A stretch of DNA of 64,000 nt from Arion vulgaris (lineage: Eukaryota > Mollusca > Gastropoda > Stylommatophora > Arionidae). Where the stretch lies: contig CM036769.1 of NCBI GenBank assembly GCA_020796225.1, forward strand, positions 729,501-793,500. Reading direction: 5' to 3'. This document shows positions 41,464 through 51,585 of this stretch, piece after piece (the stretch's first letter is position 1; each line of letters starts with the position of its first letter). The notes below the pieces were generated by a model. It was given only the letters and a program-made list of their open reading frames with translations, ran no database searches and was not told the DNA's origin. A program made the translations under genes and the position numbers.

Positions 41464-41954
41464 TTTAGACTAATAACTCCCGTTCTGAGTTGATTGATGT
41501 ATCTACTGGGTTTTCTCTCGTGGTTTTCCTGTCCTACCGCACATATCTGTATACATAACTTGTGTAACCAAGATAGAGAATACACTTTATTTTCTTCGTG
41601 GAAATCTTCAGAGCGTATGTTTTCTCTTAGAGCGTTGATGATGTCGCATTTATCCATTTTGCTACCAACACTTTGATACCAGTATCAAACTTGGTTCCTT
41701 ACAACAATACATCACAGAAAGCTCACCACAGAAAGCTCACCACAGAAAGCTCACCACAGGTCCAATGAAATGCTTGAGGAAGGCAGTGGGGATCACCAGG
41801 AAAGATAGACTACGAAATGAGGACATCAGAAGCAGAGTGGACATAACTTCATGCATCGAATGCTTTGAAAGACAACAAAATGCAGTGTTTTGGACATTTA
41901 ATGGGAATGAAGTACAACCAACCACCAACAACCAATAACCAACCACCAACAACA

Positions 41955-42430
41955 GCAGAGAACGGCAGCAGTGTAGTTGTTAGTGAACTTACTTCTTAGG
42001 TTAGTAGCCCCGGGTTCAATTCCACAGTGGGTGTACAATTTTTCTGACCCCAATTGCTCTCAGGTCTACCCAGCCTCTATTGGTTACTAGGAAACTGGGA
42101 AGTGAAGGTAACCGGCGTGATGTTGACCATATTATCCATCGTGTGTCGACGGTCAGCGTGATGTTGACCACATCATCCATCGTGTGCCGACGGTCAGCGT
42201 GATGTTGACCACATCATCCATCGTGTGCCGACGGTCAGCGTGATGTTGACCACATCATCCATCGTGTGCCGACGGTCAGCGTGATGTTGACCACATCATC
42301 CATCGTGTGTCGACGGTCAGCGTGATGTTGACCACATTATCCATCGTGTGCCGACGGTCAATGAAAATACGAACCTAACACCGTATTACCCTATATACTG
42401 CGCGGTATATAAGAAGGTTTTTTCCTTTTT
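41955..42430 (+). mobile_element. SINE-2 copy with internal array, inside LINE-G
   Basis: GTGTAGTTGTTAGTGAAC head, GGGTTCAATTCC B box, CCAGCCTCTATTGGTTAC body, then six copies of a 41-bp segment and the normal end TATACTGCGCGGTATATAAG. About 200 bp longer than the 19017 copy because of the array. Confidence 0.88.
42109..42360. repeat. 41-bp array inside SINE-2, 6 copies
   Basis: CGGTCAGCGTGATGTTGACC recurs at 42150 and 42191, period 41. Single-copy in the other SINE-2s. Confidence 0.94.
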
Positions 42431-42670
42431 AAATTCCAATAACAACATATAATACAAAGAGATCAAGTACTAGAACCAAAGGAAGACAAAGGAAAAGATG
42501 GATAGATAATATCGAGACCACACTAAATAAACACGGATATAACACAACAAGTGTGATTCGTCTAACTCTAGAATGCAAATTAAAGCTCCCTACCCTACTA
42601 TAACGGCAAAAGTAGAGAACCAACTCCATCATCTACCTGTTGAAGGACAATAGGCAATAGAATAGAAATA

Positions 42671-43212
42671 GACAATAGAATAGAAATAAATAGACGTACA
42701 AATAATTCAACAGACAGGCGTACAGATCGACAACTGCATATATAAGATAGCATCAACATGTGCCATGCCGGCTTGCACAGTTGTCAGTGGATCACCACAA
42801 AAGTATGTACATAGTACTAACTACAGGGTGTTCAAGATAAAAGTAGTCCCATTACAAATCAAAAGTTGCCAGGTACGCATTGCGTTTTGTCTATTTACTA
42901 TTTAAAACGGTTCTGGCTAGCTTATCATTAATTCACATTGGTTCATCGCCCCTTTCTTCAACATAATCACACACACCATCAGAACAAGTCTCGCTCACTT
43001 AATTAACCTATACTACGCTAACCTATATACTATATTCATAATTGAAACATCTCATTTTCATAAACATATGCCAGATTGACTCCCTTGATGGGGCTACTTT
43101 TATCTTGAACACTCTGTATAACTTTACATTTAAGAAATCAGACAAATATACTTCATACAAATCAGGTTCCTTATGCTTACCACTGACACAACTGACAGAT
43201 AGTAAACTATCA
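42671..43212. other. Spacer with LINE-H sliver
   Basis: 42750-42800 carries GTGCCATGCCGGCTTG, matching the LINE-H 3' end at 36585. GGGTGTTCAAGATAAAAGTA (42826) and its approximate complement CCTTGATGGGGCTACTTTTATCTTGAACAC-like region near 43083-43112 form an inverted pair about 250 bp apart, possibly a small DNA transposon. Confidence 0.4.
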
Positions 43213-43214
43213 CA

Positions 43215-43324
43215 TGGAATTCTATGAGCACTCTGTACTGTAGAGGTTATGTGCTCGCCTCTTGTTCCAAAGATACTCGGTTCGTTCCATCGTAAAGCCA
43301 TCCAGATATTTTTTTAGAGATCTC

Positions 43325-43350
<26 letters not shown>
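43215..43350 (+). mobile_element. Short SINE-5 (head joined to tail)
   Basis: Head GTAGAGGTTATGTGCTCGCC and B-box-like CTCGGTTCGTTCC run into AGAGATCTC and then (AATC)n at 43326-43355, skipping the body present at 40690-40985. Confidence 0.65.
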
Positions 43351-43358
<8 letters not shown>

Positions 43359-43424
43359 GCTTCCAAACAAATAAATAAGAAATAAATAATTTCAAATGGT
43401 AACCTTGTTTTATTCTTACTCTTA

Positions 43425-43690
43425 ATATCACCCGCCTGTGTGTTGCCGCAGCTCGCAAGGGGAGCAGATACTAGTAACACTGTGACCTACAAAGCATATC
43501 GTAAGAGACAACTGAGGTAGGGGTCAATGAAAGATACCCTCATAAATAAAAATGTGTCGCAGAAATCGGATGTGCTGACCTACTTTTAGGCACATTACTG
43601 GCATAACGTACACTCGCTCTTAGGCTCAGATCACATACAAATCACAAAGAGTGGTTAACAAGTGGTTTATATGAAGCGTTTAAAGAATAC
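43425..43690 (+). mobile_element. SINE-1 copy
   Basis: Sense orientation: CGCAAGGGGAGCA, GCATATCGTAAGAGACAACT, AAATCGGATGTGCTGACC, CACAAAGAGTGGTTAACAAG and a short A/G-rich tail. Confidence 0.85.
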
Positions 43691-43797
43691 GAGGAAGATA
43701 TCCACACATCCACATCCACCGCTAGCTACATGATTTAAACAAGCTTGCCATCGTGGCACGGGAAAAGTCAACAACGGCATTGATAACAATCCCCAGA

Positions 43798-43990
43798 ATA
43801 ATGATTAAGTAACAAGATTATAGTCTCTAGATAGTGACAATAACGTCAGTACTACTTACTGATAATGATTAAGTAACAAGATTATAGTCTCTAGATAGTG
43901 ACAATGACGTCAGTACTACTTACTGATAATGATTAAGTAACAAGATTATAGTCTCTAGATAGTGACAATAACGTCAGTACTACTTACTGA
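43798..43990. repeat. 64-bp triplication
   Basis: ATAATGATTAAGTAACAAGA starts at 43798 and 43862, period 64, three copies with two changes. Confidence 0.93.
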
Positions 43991-44094
43991 TAAGAAGGGT
44001 AAGAATTGTTAGAAGTAGTTCATAGTCATTTTAAAGTTATTGATAAATTCACTATTTTGTGGACACTTTGTAAGTATTTATTACTTCAGTTGAG

Positions 44095-44305
44095 ATTGGT
44101 TATAAAGTGAAATTTTGTCGCGACAGTTAGAGTGAATATAAAGTTAAGTTTTGTTGCGACAGTGAGATTGACTATAAAGTGAAGTTTTATTGCGATAGTG
44201 AGATTGACTATAAAGTGAAGTTTTATTGCGATAGTGAGATTGACTATAAAGTGAAATTTTGTTGCGACAGTGAAATTGACTATAAAGTTAAGTTTTATTG
44301 ATTTG
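44095..44305. repeat. 36-bp array, about 6 copies
   Basis: GATTGACTATAAAGTGAAGT units; the outer copies are diverged. Confidence 0.92.
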
Positions 44306-44445
44306 ACAAAGAAATAGAAGCTAGAGTCCAAAAAGCTAATGATATCATGTGCCAACTAACCACACTACTAAGACATCCAGACATCTCCCTTCTAAAAACA
44401 AAAAAATTATCAAAAGTATCTTCATTCCTATTTTTGTTTTCCAGT
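44305..44445 (+). mobile_element. LINE-F fragment leading into an array
   Basis: EIEARVQKANDIMCQLTTLL then RHPDISLLKTKKLSK, a LINE thumb segment. It ends in codons equivalent to FIPTLCYQSQTW of the 62105 copy, where the array below starts. Confidence 0.75.
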
Positions 44446-44630
44446 GTCAAACATGACCACTGAATAAAGCAAAGGTCAAACATGACCATTGAATAAAGCA
44501 CAGGTCAAACATGACCATTGAATAAAGCACAGGTCAAACATGACCACTGAATAAAGCACAGATCAAACATGACCACTAAATAAAGCACAGGTCAAACATG
44601 ACCACTGAATAAAGCACAGGTCAAAAAACG
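44446..44630. repeat. 29-bp array seeded in LINE-F, about 6 copies
   Basis: GTCAAACATGACCACTGAAT at 44446 and 44475, period 29. The unit resembles the LINE-F codons for CQTWTMTKAQ. Confidence 0.92.
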
Positions 44631-44764
44631 ACCATATGGGAGATGCAAGGATATAGTTTTACAAATTACAAAAGCAGGATACGGTGACAGTGCTCTAACA
44701 TATTGACGGTATAAATCCTTATCTTTAGTTAATTATTAACTATCATGCATTCACTACTCTGGTG

Positions 44765-45085
44765 ATGGTTCTATGCAGAGTCTCTCTTGGTCTTCCTCGT
44801 TTTCTTTTCCCTCTGGTGTCCATATGAGGGATTGGTAAGGAGTCTTCTCTCATCCATTCTAAGTGTGTGGCCGATGTAGTTCCAGCGGCGCTTTCTTATA
44901 AAATTTGATACATTTTCTTGCTTGGTCTCTAGTCTTATTTGTGTATTGGATCTGAAATCTGACCATTTGAGGTTCAATATTCTTCTAAGACATTTATTCT
45001 CAAAGTTATCTAATTTTCTTTCTAGAGCTTTTGCTGCTTTCCAACTCTCGCATCCATAAGTTAATACTGGAATCACACAAGAGAT
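44765..45085 (-). mobile_element. LINE-J ORF2 end
   Basis: Minus strand VLTYGCESWKAAKALERKLD, NKCLRRILNLKW, IRKRRWNYIGHTLRMDERRL, then a KKTRKTKRDS end in a shifted frame. Related to LINE-E but distinct. Confidence 0.82.
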
Positions 45086-45086
45086 A

Positions 45087-45303
45087 CTATAAATGTATCA
45101 TCGATACAAGGGACGCCAACTGTGTTATCAACTGTCCCGTCGGCGAGTATCCATGTAGTGTTCTTTTTTCCAGTATTAATTCAAGGAACTGGTCCAGTGA
45201 GTTTGTCGCAGTAAATACATCACATTCTTCTAGGATCAACTTGGGCTGCGACTCTAGCCGGCCACGCACAATGTACGTTTGGCTCGATAAATCATCTATG
45301 TAA
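45087..45303. other. Possible coding segment, strand unclear
   Basis: Unique, GC-balanced, open on both strands. Plus: Cys-containing ANCVINCPVGEYPCS then FVAVNTSHSSRINLGCDS. Minus: GYIDDLSSQTYIVRGRLE then KLILEECDVFTATNSLDQF and EKRTLHGYSPTGQL. I recognise neither. Not alike any LINE here. It could be a host exon or an old unrelated element. Confidence 0.25.
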
Positions 45304-45493
45304 CCGGTCATCCGCATGATCAGCGCGCACGCACATACAACTACACACACACACACTACACACACACTTACACACAAGTCGTTACAAATGATTTAGTGAA
45401 ACACAGAAATAAAGAGAAGGCTTACAGTATTCCAATAAAACAGAATGAACAAACAATGGCGACAATTGAATAAAGCCTTGAGTTCCGTAGATC

Positions 45494-45632
45494 GACCCAA
45501 TCGTGCTGTCAGTTACTGTTAGGGCTGGATTCAGTTACATTGACAAACGAGTCCTCACTGCCAGCAGTGTCTGCATTGATAAGGCCATCAATGGCTATGC
45601 TGACTGTCCGGAAGACGTGTTGGGAGCAGGAA
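45494..45632 (+). other. Possible exon with LDL-receptor-A-like half domain
   Basis: After CCGTAG (acceptor-like) an open frame reads IDPIVLSVTVRAGFSYIDKR then VLTASSVCIDKAINGYADC and PEDVLGAGIC, and a GTGTGT follows. CxD...G..DCPED...C spacing resembles the C-terminal half of an LDLa module. The Cys count is too low for a full domain. Inference only. Confidence 0.2.
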
Positions 45633-45724
45633 TCTGTGTGTTTTTTTAATAAATTGAGACTACCGGGTCGCCATTTATGTATTAACTCTAAAACATTTCA
45701 GTAAGTTCCTGTAGATTCGAGTTT

Positions 45725-46480
45725 GGAAACTTATTCTCTACGTGTGAGTTGTGAAGACCGATTCTCTACGTGTAAGTTATGTAGACAGATTCTCTACGTG
45801 TGAGTTATGAAGACCGATTCTCTACGTGTGAGTTATGTAGACAGATTCTCTACGTTTGAGTTATGTAGACCGATTCTCTACGTGTGAGTTATGTAGACCG
45901 ATTCTCTATGTGTAAGTTATGAAGACCGATTCTCTACGTGTGAGTTATGAAGACCGATTCTCTACGTGTGAGTTATGAAGACAGATTCTCTACGTGTAAG
46001 TTATGAAGACCGATTCTCTACGTGTGAGTTATGAAGACCGATTCTCTACGTGTGAATTATGTAGACCGATTCTCTACGTGTGAGTTATGTAGACAGATTC
46101 TCTATGTGTGAGTTATGTAGACCGATTTTCTACGTGTGAGTTATGAAGACCGATTCTCTACGTGTGAGTTATGTAGACCGATTCTCTACGTGTGAGTTAT
46201 GAAGACCGATTCTCTACGTGTGAGTTATGTAGACCGATTCTCTACGTGGAGTTATGTAGACAGATTCTCTACGTGTGATTTATGAAGACCGATTCTCTAC
46301 GTGTGAGTTATGTAGACAGATTCTCTACGTGTGAGTTATGTAGACCGATTCTCTACGTGTGAGTTATGTAGACCGATTCTCTACGTGGACGTTATATAGA
46401 CCGATTTTCTACGTGTGAATTATGTAGACAGATTCTCTACGTGTGAGTTATGTAGACAGATTCTCTACGTCTGATTTATT
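45725..46480. repeat. 28-bp minisatellite, about 27 copies
   Basis: GATTCTCTACGTGTGAGTTA starts at 45788 and 45816, period 28. Two binary variants (ATGAAGAC/ATGTAGAC, ACCGATT/ACAGATT) are mixed; three units are 27 bp. Confidence 0.97.
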
Positions 46481-46544
46481 TAGATTTCTTTAAATGCACG
46501 ACAAAAACGGACACTTTTTATCTTCTCTTTCTTTTTTCTGTCAT

Positions 46545-46985
46545 TCTCTGCTTTTTTTTGCCGCTAGGCGTAGCAGGTTTAACTGATGATGGGTTTCCGA
46601 GATAGTGCACGCTCGGTCGCTTGATATGCTGTGGTATTGTGGAGTTTTAAGATGTTTTAACACCATCAATCCATCTTGTTCTTGGTCTATCCTTCCTCTT
46701 GATGATTGCATTTTCAGGTTTTACACTCTTGCAACTGGTGTATTCGGGTTCATTCTGACCAAGTGGCCAAACCATTTGAGTCTCTGTTTTTCAATAAATC
46801 TAATAACAGGTGTTGTTCCGACTGTTCTTCTAATTTCCTCATTTCTTGTATGGTCTTTTCTTGTTTTATTTACCGCTTTCCTCAAGCATCTCATTTCGCA
46901 TGTGGTAATTTTCCTTTCTTGTTCTTTTGTCAGTGTCCATGTTTGACACTAGTAGCACAGTGTTGGTATGAAGATTGCATTTTAT
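46545..46985 (-). mobile_element. LINE-F ORF2 end
   Basis: Antisense homologue of 62105-62590: minus strand includes RRTVGTTPVIRFIEKQRL-like codons, KWFGHLVRM-like codons and a CTACGCCTAGCGGCAAAAAA end. Frameshifted. Confidence 0.78.
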
Positions 46986-47062
46986 ATTGAAGATTGATTG
47001 TATAAATACCCACTAATATTTGTGTTTGTATGCTGTGACGTTTGTCAACATTTAAAATTTCA

Positions 47063-47310
47063 ATGCTCGTGTGTTGGCAGCGGGCTCTCAAGGGGAGCAA
47101 AGAATAGTAACACAGCCACCTATAAGGCATGTCGTAAGAGACGACTGAGGTAGGGACCTAGGAAAGCTACCTTAGTAAATAAAAAGCGTGGCAGAAATCG
47201 GATATGCTAGCCTACCAAATTACAAACATATCACAAAGAGTGGTTAACAAGTGATCGTTATGGAGCGTTGGAAGAAGAAGAAGAAGAAGAAGAAGAAGAA
47301 GAAGAAAAGG
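47063..47310 (+). mobile_element. SINE-1 copy with (GAA)n tail
   Basis: GGCATGTCGTAAGAGACGAC core, ATCGGATATGCTAGCCTACC (an internal deletion of about 40 bp follows), CACAAAGAGTGGTTAACAAG, then GAAGAAG repeated at 47270-47308. The clearest tail of the family. Confidence 0.9.
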
Positions 47311-47795
47311 GCAACAATTATTTGATCTATTGCCAACTAGTTTATTCTGGATAACTAGTAGTAATCGATTATATGATATCTACGTAACAAAGATATCGTT
47401 ACTGTGTAACAATTGAGTAAACGATACTCGGCTAAATCGTATCCGTTACCGTTACGGTTTCATGGGATACATCAATACCCGTATTAATTTTCACTTATTT
47501 ATCCCATAGCTGGTATCGTTTTGTTCTAATGAAAGTGTTAGTCAATAAATATCTTTGCTAATTATTTCTTGACCATAACAATCAAAATGAATTGGTTTCC
47601 ATTCCATTCATTAATTTATTATTGTTTTTTTAAATTTAGATTGAATCTTTGAGCGGATTTCTTCACTGAACATCTGTGTTGGCTCTACCAATATCAATAC
47701 TCACAGGCACGCTGTAATGCTAATTTTGGAATATATCTTTCAGGTAAACGCTGTATTTTGAATTTGAAAAGTTGTTAGAAAAAATAAATTGGTTC
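47311..47795. other. AT-rich spacer, no gene seen
   Basis: No repeat partner or coding segment noticed. Confidence 0.5.
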
Positions 47796-48095
47796 TAGAT
47801 TGATCGATTGATTGATTGATTGATTGATCGATTGATTGATTAATAGGAACATCATCATTGCACTTCGGCGAGTAATCATGTGTGCTCCAATCTCTTTCTT
47901 ACATATGAAGATCTCAGCTGTAGTGAACGAACTCCGTAGCACCGACTAGGTTCCCCGATGTTATTTAGAAGATGGGGAAAATGTGTGTAAGAAATTATTT
48001 TTCTAAAGAATTCTGCCGGGGCAGCGGCTTTCCAGCCTGTTCTTCTCGATTTTTAACTGCCAAGAGTTGTTTTACATGCTTAACATGTACATGGG
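47796..48095 (-). mobile_element. SINE-5 copy, 5'-truncated
   Basis: (TTGA)n tail complement at 47801-47840, then CACTTCGGCGAGTAATC, CTCTTTCTTACAT, GAGATCTTC-type and CTTCTCGATTTTTAACTGCC. Lacks the tRNA-like head. Confidence 0.8.
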
Positions 48096-48177
48096 ACCTA
48101 CGTTTTATCTTCCGTCTCCGACCGATATGACTAGGAACTTTCAGACATCTCTGGAGAAATATCCTGAAGGCACCACG

Positions 48178-48376
48178 AGGGAACGAACTGAGTGCATATG
48201 TAACGAGAGACGAACTGAGTGCATATGTAACGAGAGAACGAACTGAGTGCATATGTAACGAGAGACGAACTGAGTGCATATGTAACGAGAGACGAACTGA
48301 GTGCATATGTAACGAGAGGACGAACTGAGTGCATATGTAACGAGAGACGAACTGAGTGCATATGTAACGAGAGACC
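48178..48376. repeat. 27-bp array at LINE-E 3' flank, 7-8 copies
   Basis: ACGAGAGACGAACTGAGTGC plus ATATGTA. The complement TGCATATGTAACGAGAGACC occurs once beyond the (TA)n of the LINE-E at 61940-61965, so the seed is element-associated. Confidence 0.93.
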
Positions 48377-48740
48377 AATGCCTATATATATATATATATA
48401 GATATATATATAGCAAAAAGAGAGAGAAGCCATGTATACGTTATATAGGACCTGCAAACAATAACTCTATACCGCTCTATCCGGGACAACTCGCTCAATT
48501 TCCTCCATGGAACTGAGAACGATATTTCTTGCTTCTCACAGCAATGTTCGTTTCAGGGTCTCCTTAGGTCGTCTCTCTTTCTTGAACCCTTTGCATCCCA
48601 CTTCAATGCCTGCTTTGATATTAGTTGATCATTTCTTCTCAAGGTGTGTCCAACATATCTCCATCTTCTCCTTCTTATAACAGTTCTTACTAGTGGTTGC
48701 CCAGACATTTCTCCTGAATTCGTCCCTTTTTATATTAAAG
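48377..48740 (-). mobile_element. LINE-E 3' end with (TA)n
   Basis: Minus strand MSGQPLVRTVIRRRRWRYVG-type codons, HTLRRND, KGSRKRETT-type and the end VQVLYNVYMASL, then (TA)n at 48384-48412 and GGCATTGGTCTCTCG. The same arrangement occurs at 61600-61960. Confidence 0.85.
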
Positions 48741-48754
48741 ACAGTATAGATGTC

Positions 48755-49100
48755 TGAGACAGACTACGAAATGAGCACATCAGAAACAGAGTGGGCATAA
48801 CTGCATGCACCGAATACATTGAAAGACAACAAATGCAGTGGTTTGGACATTTTAATGAGAATGAAATACAACCAACCCCCAATAACATCATACAATAAAA
48901 AGAGATCGGGTACTAGAGCTAAGGGAAGACCAAGAAAAAGATGGATAGACAATATCAAGACCACACTACATAAACACGGATATAACACAACAAGGGCAAC
49001 TCATCTGACCCTAGAACGCAAATTAAAGCTCCCACCCCTACGCTTAACGGCAAGACAAGAGTGGACAGCCAACTACATCTTCCACCTGGGAATAGACAAT
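48755..49100 (+). mobile_element. LINE-G ORF2 end
   Basis: MRMKYNQPPITSYNKKRSGT, RAKGRPRKRWIDNIKTTLHK, HGYNTTRATHLTLERKLKLP. It is flanked by ATAGATGTCTGAGA at 48746-48759 and 49099-49112. Confidence 0.82.
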
Positions 49101-49104
49101 AGAT

Positions 49105-49690
49105 GTCTGAGAGATTGTATAGATGACTGTGATGTAGTATAGATGACTGAGAGACAATATAAGTGACTGGAAGATTGTATAGATGACTGAGAGATTGTAT
49201 AGATGACTGAGAGATTGTATAGATGACTGAGAGATTGTATAGATGACTGAGGGACAATATAGATGACTGAGAGATTGTATAGATGACTGTGATGTAGTAT
49301 AGATGACTGAGAGACAATATAGATGACTGAGAGATTGTATAGATGACTGAGAGATTGTATAGATGACTGAGAGATTGTATAGATGATTGAGAGATTGTAT
49401 AGATGACTGAGATATTGTATAGATGACTGATATATTGTATAGATGACTGAGAGATTGTATAGATGACTGAGAGATTGTATAGATGACTGAGATATTGTAT
49501 AGATGACTGAGAGATTGTATAGATGACTGAGAGATTGTATAGATGATTGAGAGATTGTATAGATGACTGAGATATTGTATAGATGACTGATATATTGTAT
49601 AGATGACTGAGTGATTGTATAGATGACTGAGAGATTGTATAGATGACTGAGATATTGTATAGATGGCTGAGAGACAGTATAAACAACAAG
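49105..49690. repeat. 20-bp minisatellite, about 29 copies
   Basis: AGATGACTGAGAGATTGTAT with a strict 20-bp period, variants GAGATATTG, GATATATTG and GGGACAATA. Because 20 is not a multiple of three, all three minus-strand frames stay open for over 200 codons; none is a gene. Confidence 0.97.
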
Positions 49691-49694
49691 ACTG

Positions 49695-50075
49695 TGTAGG
49701 CGAACACACCTCAACTCAACCATCCCACTATTTATTTTCCTTGCATATATTGGCATAAGCTTAATGAGAAAACCAGGGGCGGTATCTTGAAATTGTGGTT
49801 CATGAAAGGTCAGAGTTCATTGACTTGATATGTTGTTACAAAAGGCGTATACCCAGTTTGGGTACAATATATATCATGGAGGTCTCATTTCAATATGAAG
49901 AATTAACCCTTTCAGGACGTCATTTTTACAACGTCCGGACACATTTATATTGTAATGTAGCAATGTCGAAACACGTGAGAATAAAGTAAAGGCCTGTTAT
50001 AACGGTCTTTTGGTGGAAACGTTGATGTGTATTGTTATTGTTTTTGTATTGTGTACAACTACAACTATTGTTTGA
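49695..50075. other. Spacer, no gene seen
   Basis: Unique. TTAACCCTTTCAGGACGTCA at 49905 resembles one terminus of a TTAA-targeting element, but no matching second end was found. Confidence 0.4.
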
Positions 50076-50077
50076 TA

Positions 50078-50385
50078 CATGTCTGGTCAACCACTAGTGG
50101 CAACTGTTATAAGAAAGAGAAGATGGAGATATGTTGGACACACCTTGAGAAGAAATGATCAACGAATATCAAAGCAAGTATTGAAGTGGGATGCAAAGGG
50201 TTCAAGAAAGAGAGGTCGACCTAAGGAGACCCTGAAACGAACTTTGCTGAGAGAGGCAGGAAATATCGGTCTCAGTTCCATGGAGGAGATTGAGCGAGTT
50301 GCCCAGGATAGAGCGGTATGGAGAAATTACTTGCAGGCCCTATGTAACGTATAACGGTACGAGAGGAATTATTATTATTTAAAGA
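50078..50385 (+). mobile_element. LINE-E 3' end, short copy
   Basis: MSGQPLVATVIRKRRWRYVG, HTLRRNDQRISKQVLKWDAK, GSRKRGRPKETLKRTLLREA, then an intact end to ALCNV and stop, and an (ATT)n tail at 50367-50380. This C-terminal stretch has no stop or frameshift. Truncated at the MSG codons. Confidence 0.92.
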
Positions 50386-50394
50386 CAACAGATT

Positions 50395-50800
50395 GACTTC
50401 CTTGCATCGGGTTTTTCCATATGACTCCGTCCCTTCTTCTTCTTTTGTCGGCACACTGATACCGGGTTGTTGCCCAGTGTTGTGGTTTTCTGTTTTTGTC
50501 TTCTGCTGTTCTAGTGGCTTGAATGATTATTAATTTTTCTCTTTAACTGGATTATGCTATGCCATCTAACCATCTTTTTCGTGGACTTCCTCCTACCTTC
50601 TTTTCTAATGTTCTGTTGTAGAAGACTGTATACTGTGGATATTGTGGATGCATTCCTCTTAAGTGGCCACACCACTTCATTCTTTGTTTCTCAATGTAAT
50701 TCAAGCAAGGTTCTGTGCCAACTTTCTTCTTTATGCTGATGTTGGTGACTCTGCTGTTTCTGGTGTTGTTGGTAACTTGTTATCTCTATCGACAGAAATA
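50395..50800 (-). mobile_element. LINE-L ORF2 end
   Basis: Minus strand CLNYIEKQRMKWCGHLRGMH, GGSPRKRWLDGIA, then a stop and NRKPQHWATTRYQCADKRRR. The frame is interrupted. Confidence 0.75.
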
Positions 50801-50804
50801 GCAA

Positions 50805-51060
50805 GCTATCGGTATGTTAGTTGCGTGCAAGGGAAGCAAAGAATAGTACCACTGCAAAATGTAAGGCATGTCGTAAGAGACGACTTATGTAGGACCTAGG
50901 AAGCTACCCTAGTAAATAAAAAGCATCGCAGAAATCGGATATGCTGGTCTACTTGTAGGCGCATAACTGGCAGAATGCACAATCGTTCTTAGGCTCAGAT
51001 CACATACAAATCACAAGGAGTGGTTAACAGGAGGTCAAAAAGGAGCGTTCGAAGAAGCTG
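50805..51060 (+). mobile_element. SINE-1 copy
   Basis: GGCATGTCGTAAGAGACGAC, AAATCGGATATGCTGGTC, CACAAGGAGTGGTTAACAG, a GAAGAAGCTGAAG tail. Short flanking repeat AGAAATAG on both sides. Confidence 0.88.
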
Positions 51061-51061
51061 A

Positions 51062-51235
51062 AGAAATAGATGTGAAGTGAACGAGGAAAGAAGAAGATGT
51101 AAAGTGAACGATGAAAGAAGTAGATGTGAAGTGAATGATGAAAGAAATAGATATGAAGTGAATGATGACAGAAGTAGATGTGAAGTGAACGATGACAGAA
51201 AAAGAAGAAGTTATTGAACTGGGAAGTGAACAGTG
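51062..51235. repeat. 27-bp GATGTGAAGTGAACGATGAA array, about 6 copies
   Basis: It starts at the SINE-1 tail and incorporates its AAGAAG motif. Followed by (GA)n at 51265-51312. Confidence 0.88.
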
Positions 51236-51262
51236 ATGAAGTAGAAAGAAATGACGAAGTCG

Positions 51263-51315
<53 letters not shown>

Positions 51316-51459
51316 TACTGAAATACAGATAACATTTCTTTCAATCTGTGCTGACTATATATATATATAATGATTGAAGTTTAATGATGATTGTGCGAGG
51401 CCCAAGTATATGTAGCAGCAGTCACGTGTGCTGTAGAATCTCCCCCGTACCCCTTCCAG

Positions 51460-51585
51460 AAGTGCGGAACGTTCCACACTCTTATATCTTCAAGATGACT
51501 GGCACAGATATCGCGTCAGCCTCGGATTGGTCCAAGGTGTACCTCTACCTGTTCCCCGATTGGTTGAAGGAACATGGAACCATCT
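51460..51585 (+). other. Candidate host exon
   Basis: Preceded by a pyrimidine-rich TCCCCCGTACCCCTTCCAG and followed by GTGAGT. 126 bp, open as VRNVPHSYIFKMTGTDIASA then SDWSKVYLYLFPDWLKEHGT. Unique in the window, codon-like composition. The frame can also read on without splicing to a stop at 51650. A second donor-like GTAAGT is at 51684. I do not recognise the product. Confidence 0.3.

Larger units (their letters stand above)
41735..42670 (+). mobile_element. LINE-G copy split by SINE-2
   Basis: Left part encodes MKCLRKAVGITRKDRLRNED, IRSRVDITSCIECF and QNAVFWTF (frameshifted). The right part (from 42430) has SSTRTKGRQRKRWIDNIET and a stop-rich end. The guide copy at 48755-49100 is uninterrupted. 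Confidence 0.75.

Noticed and set aside
49900..49930. piggyBac-like terminus TTAACCCTTTCAGG
   Set aside because: No inverted partner end found within several hundred bases on either side.
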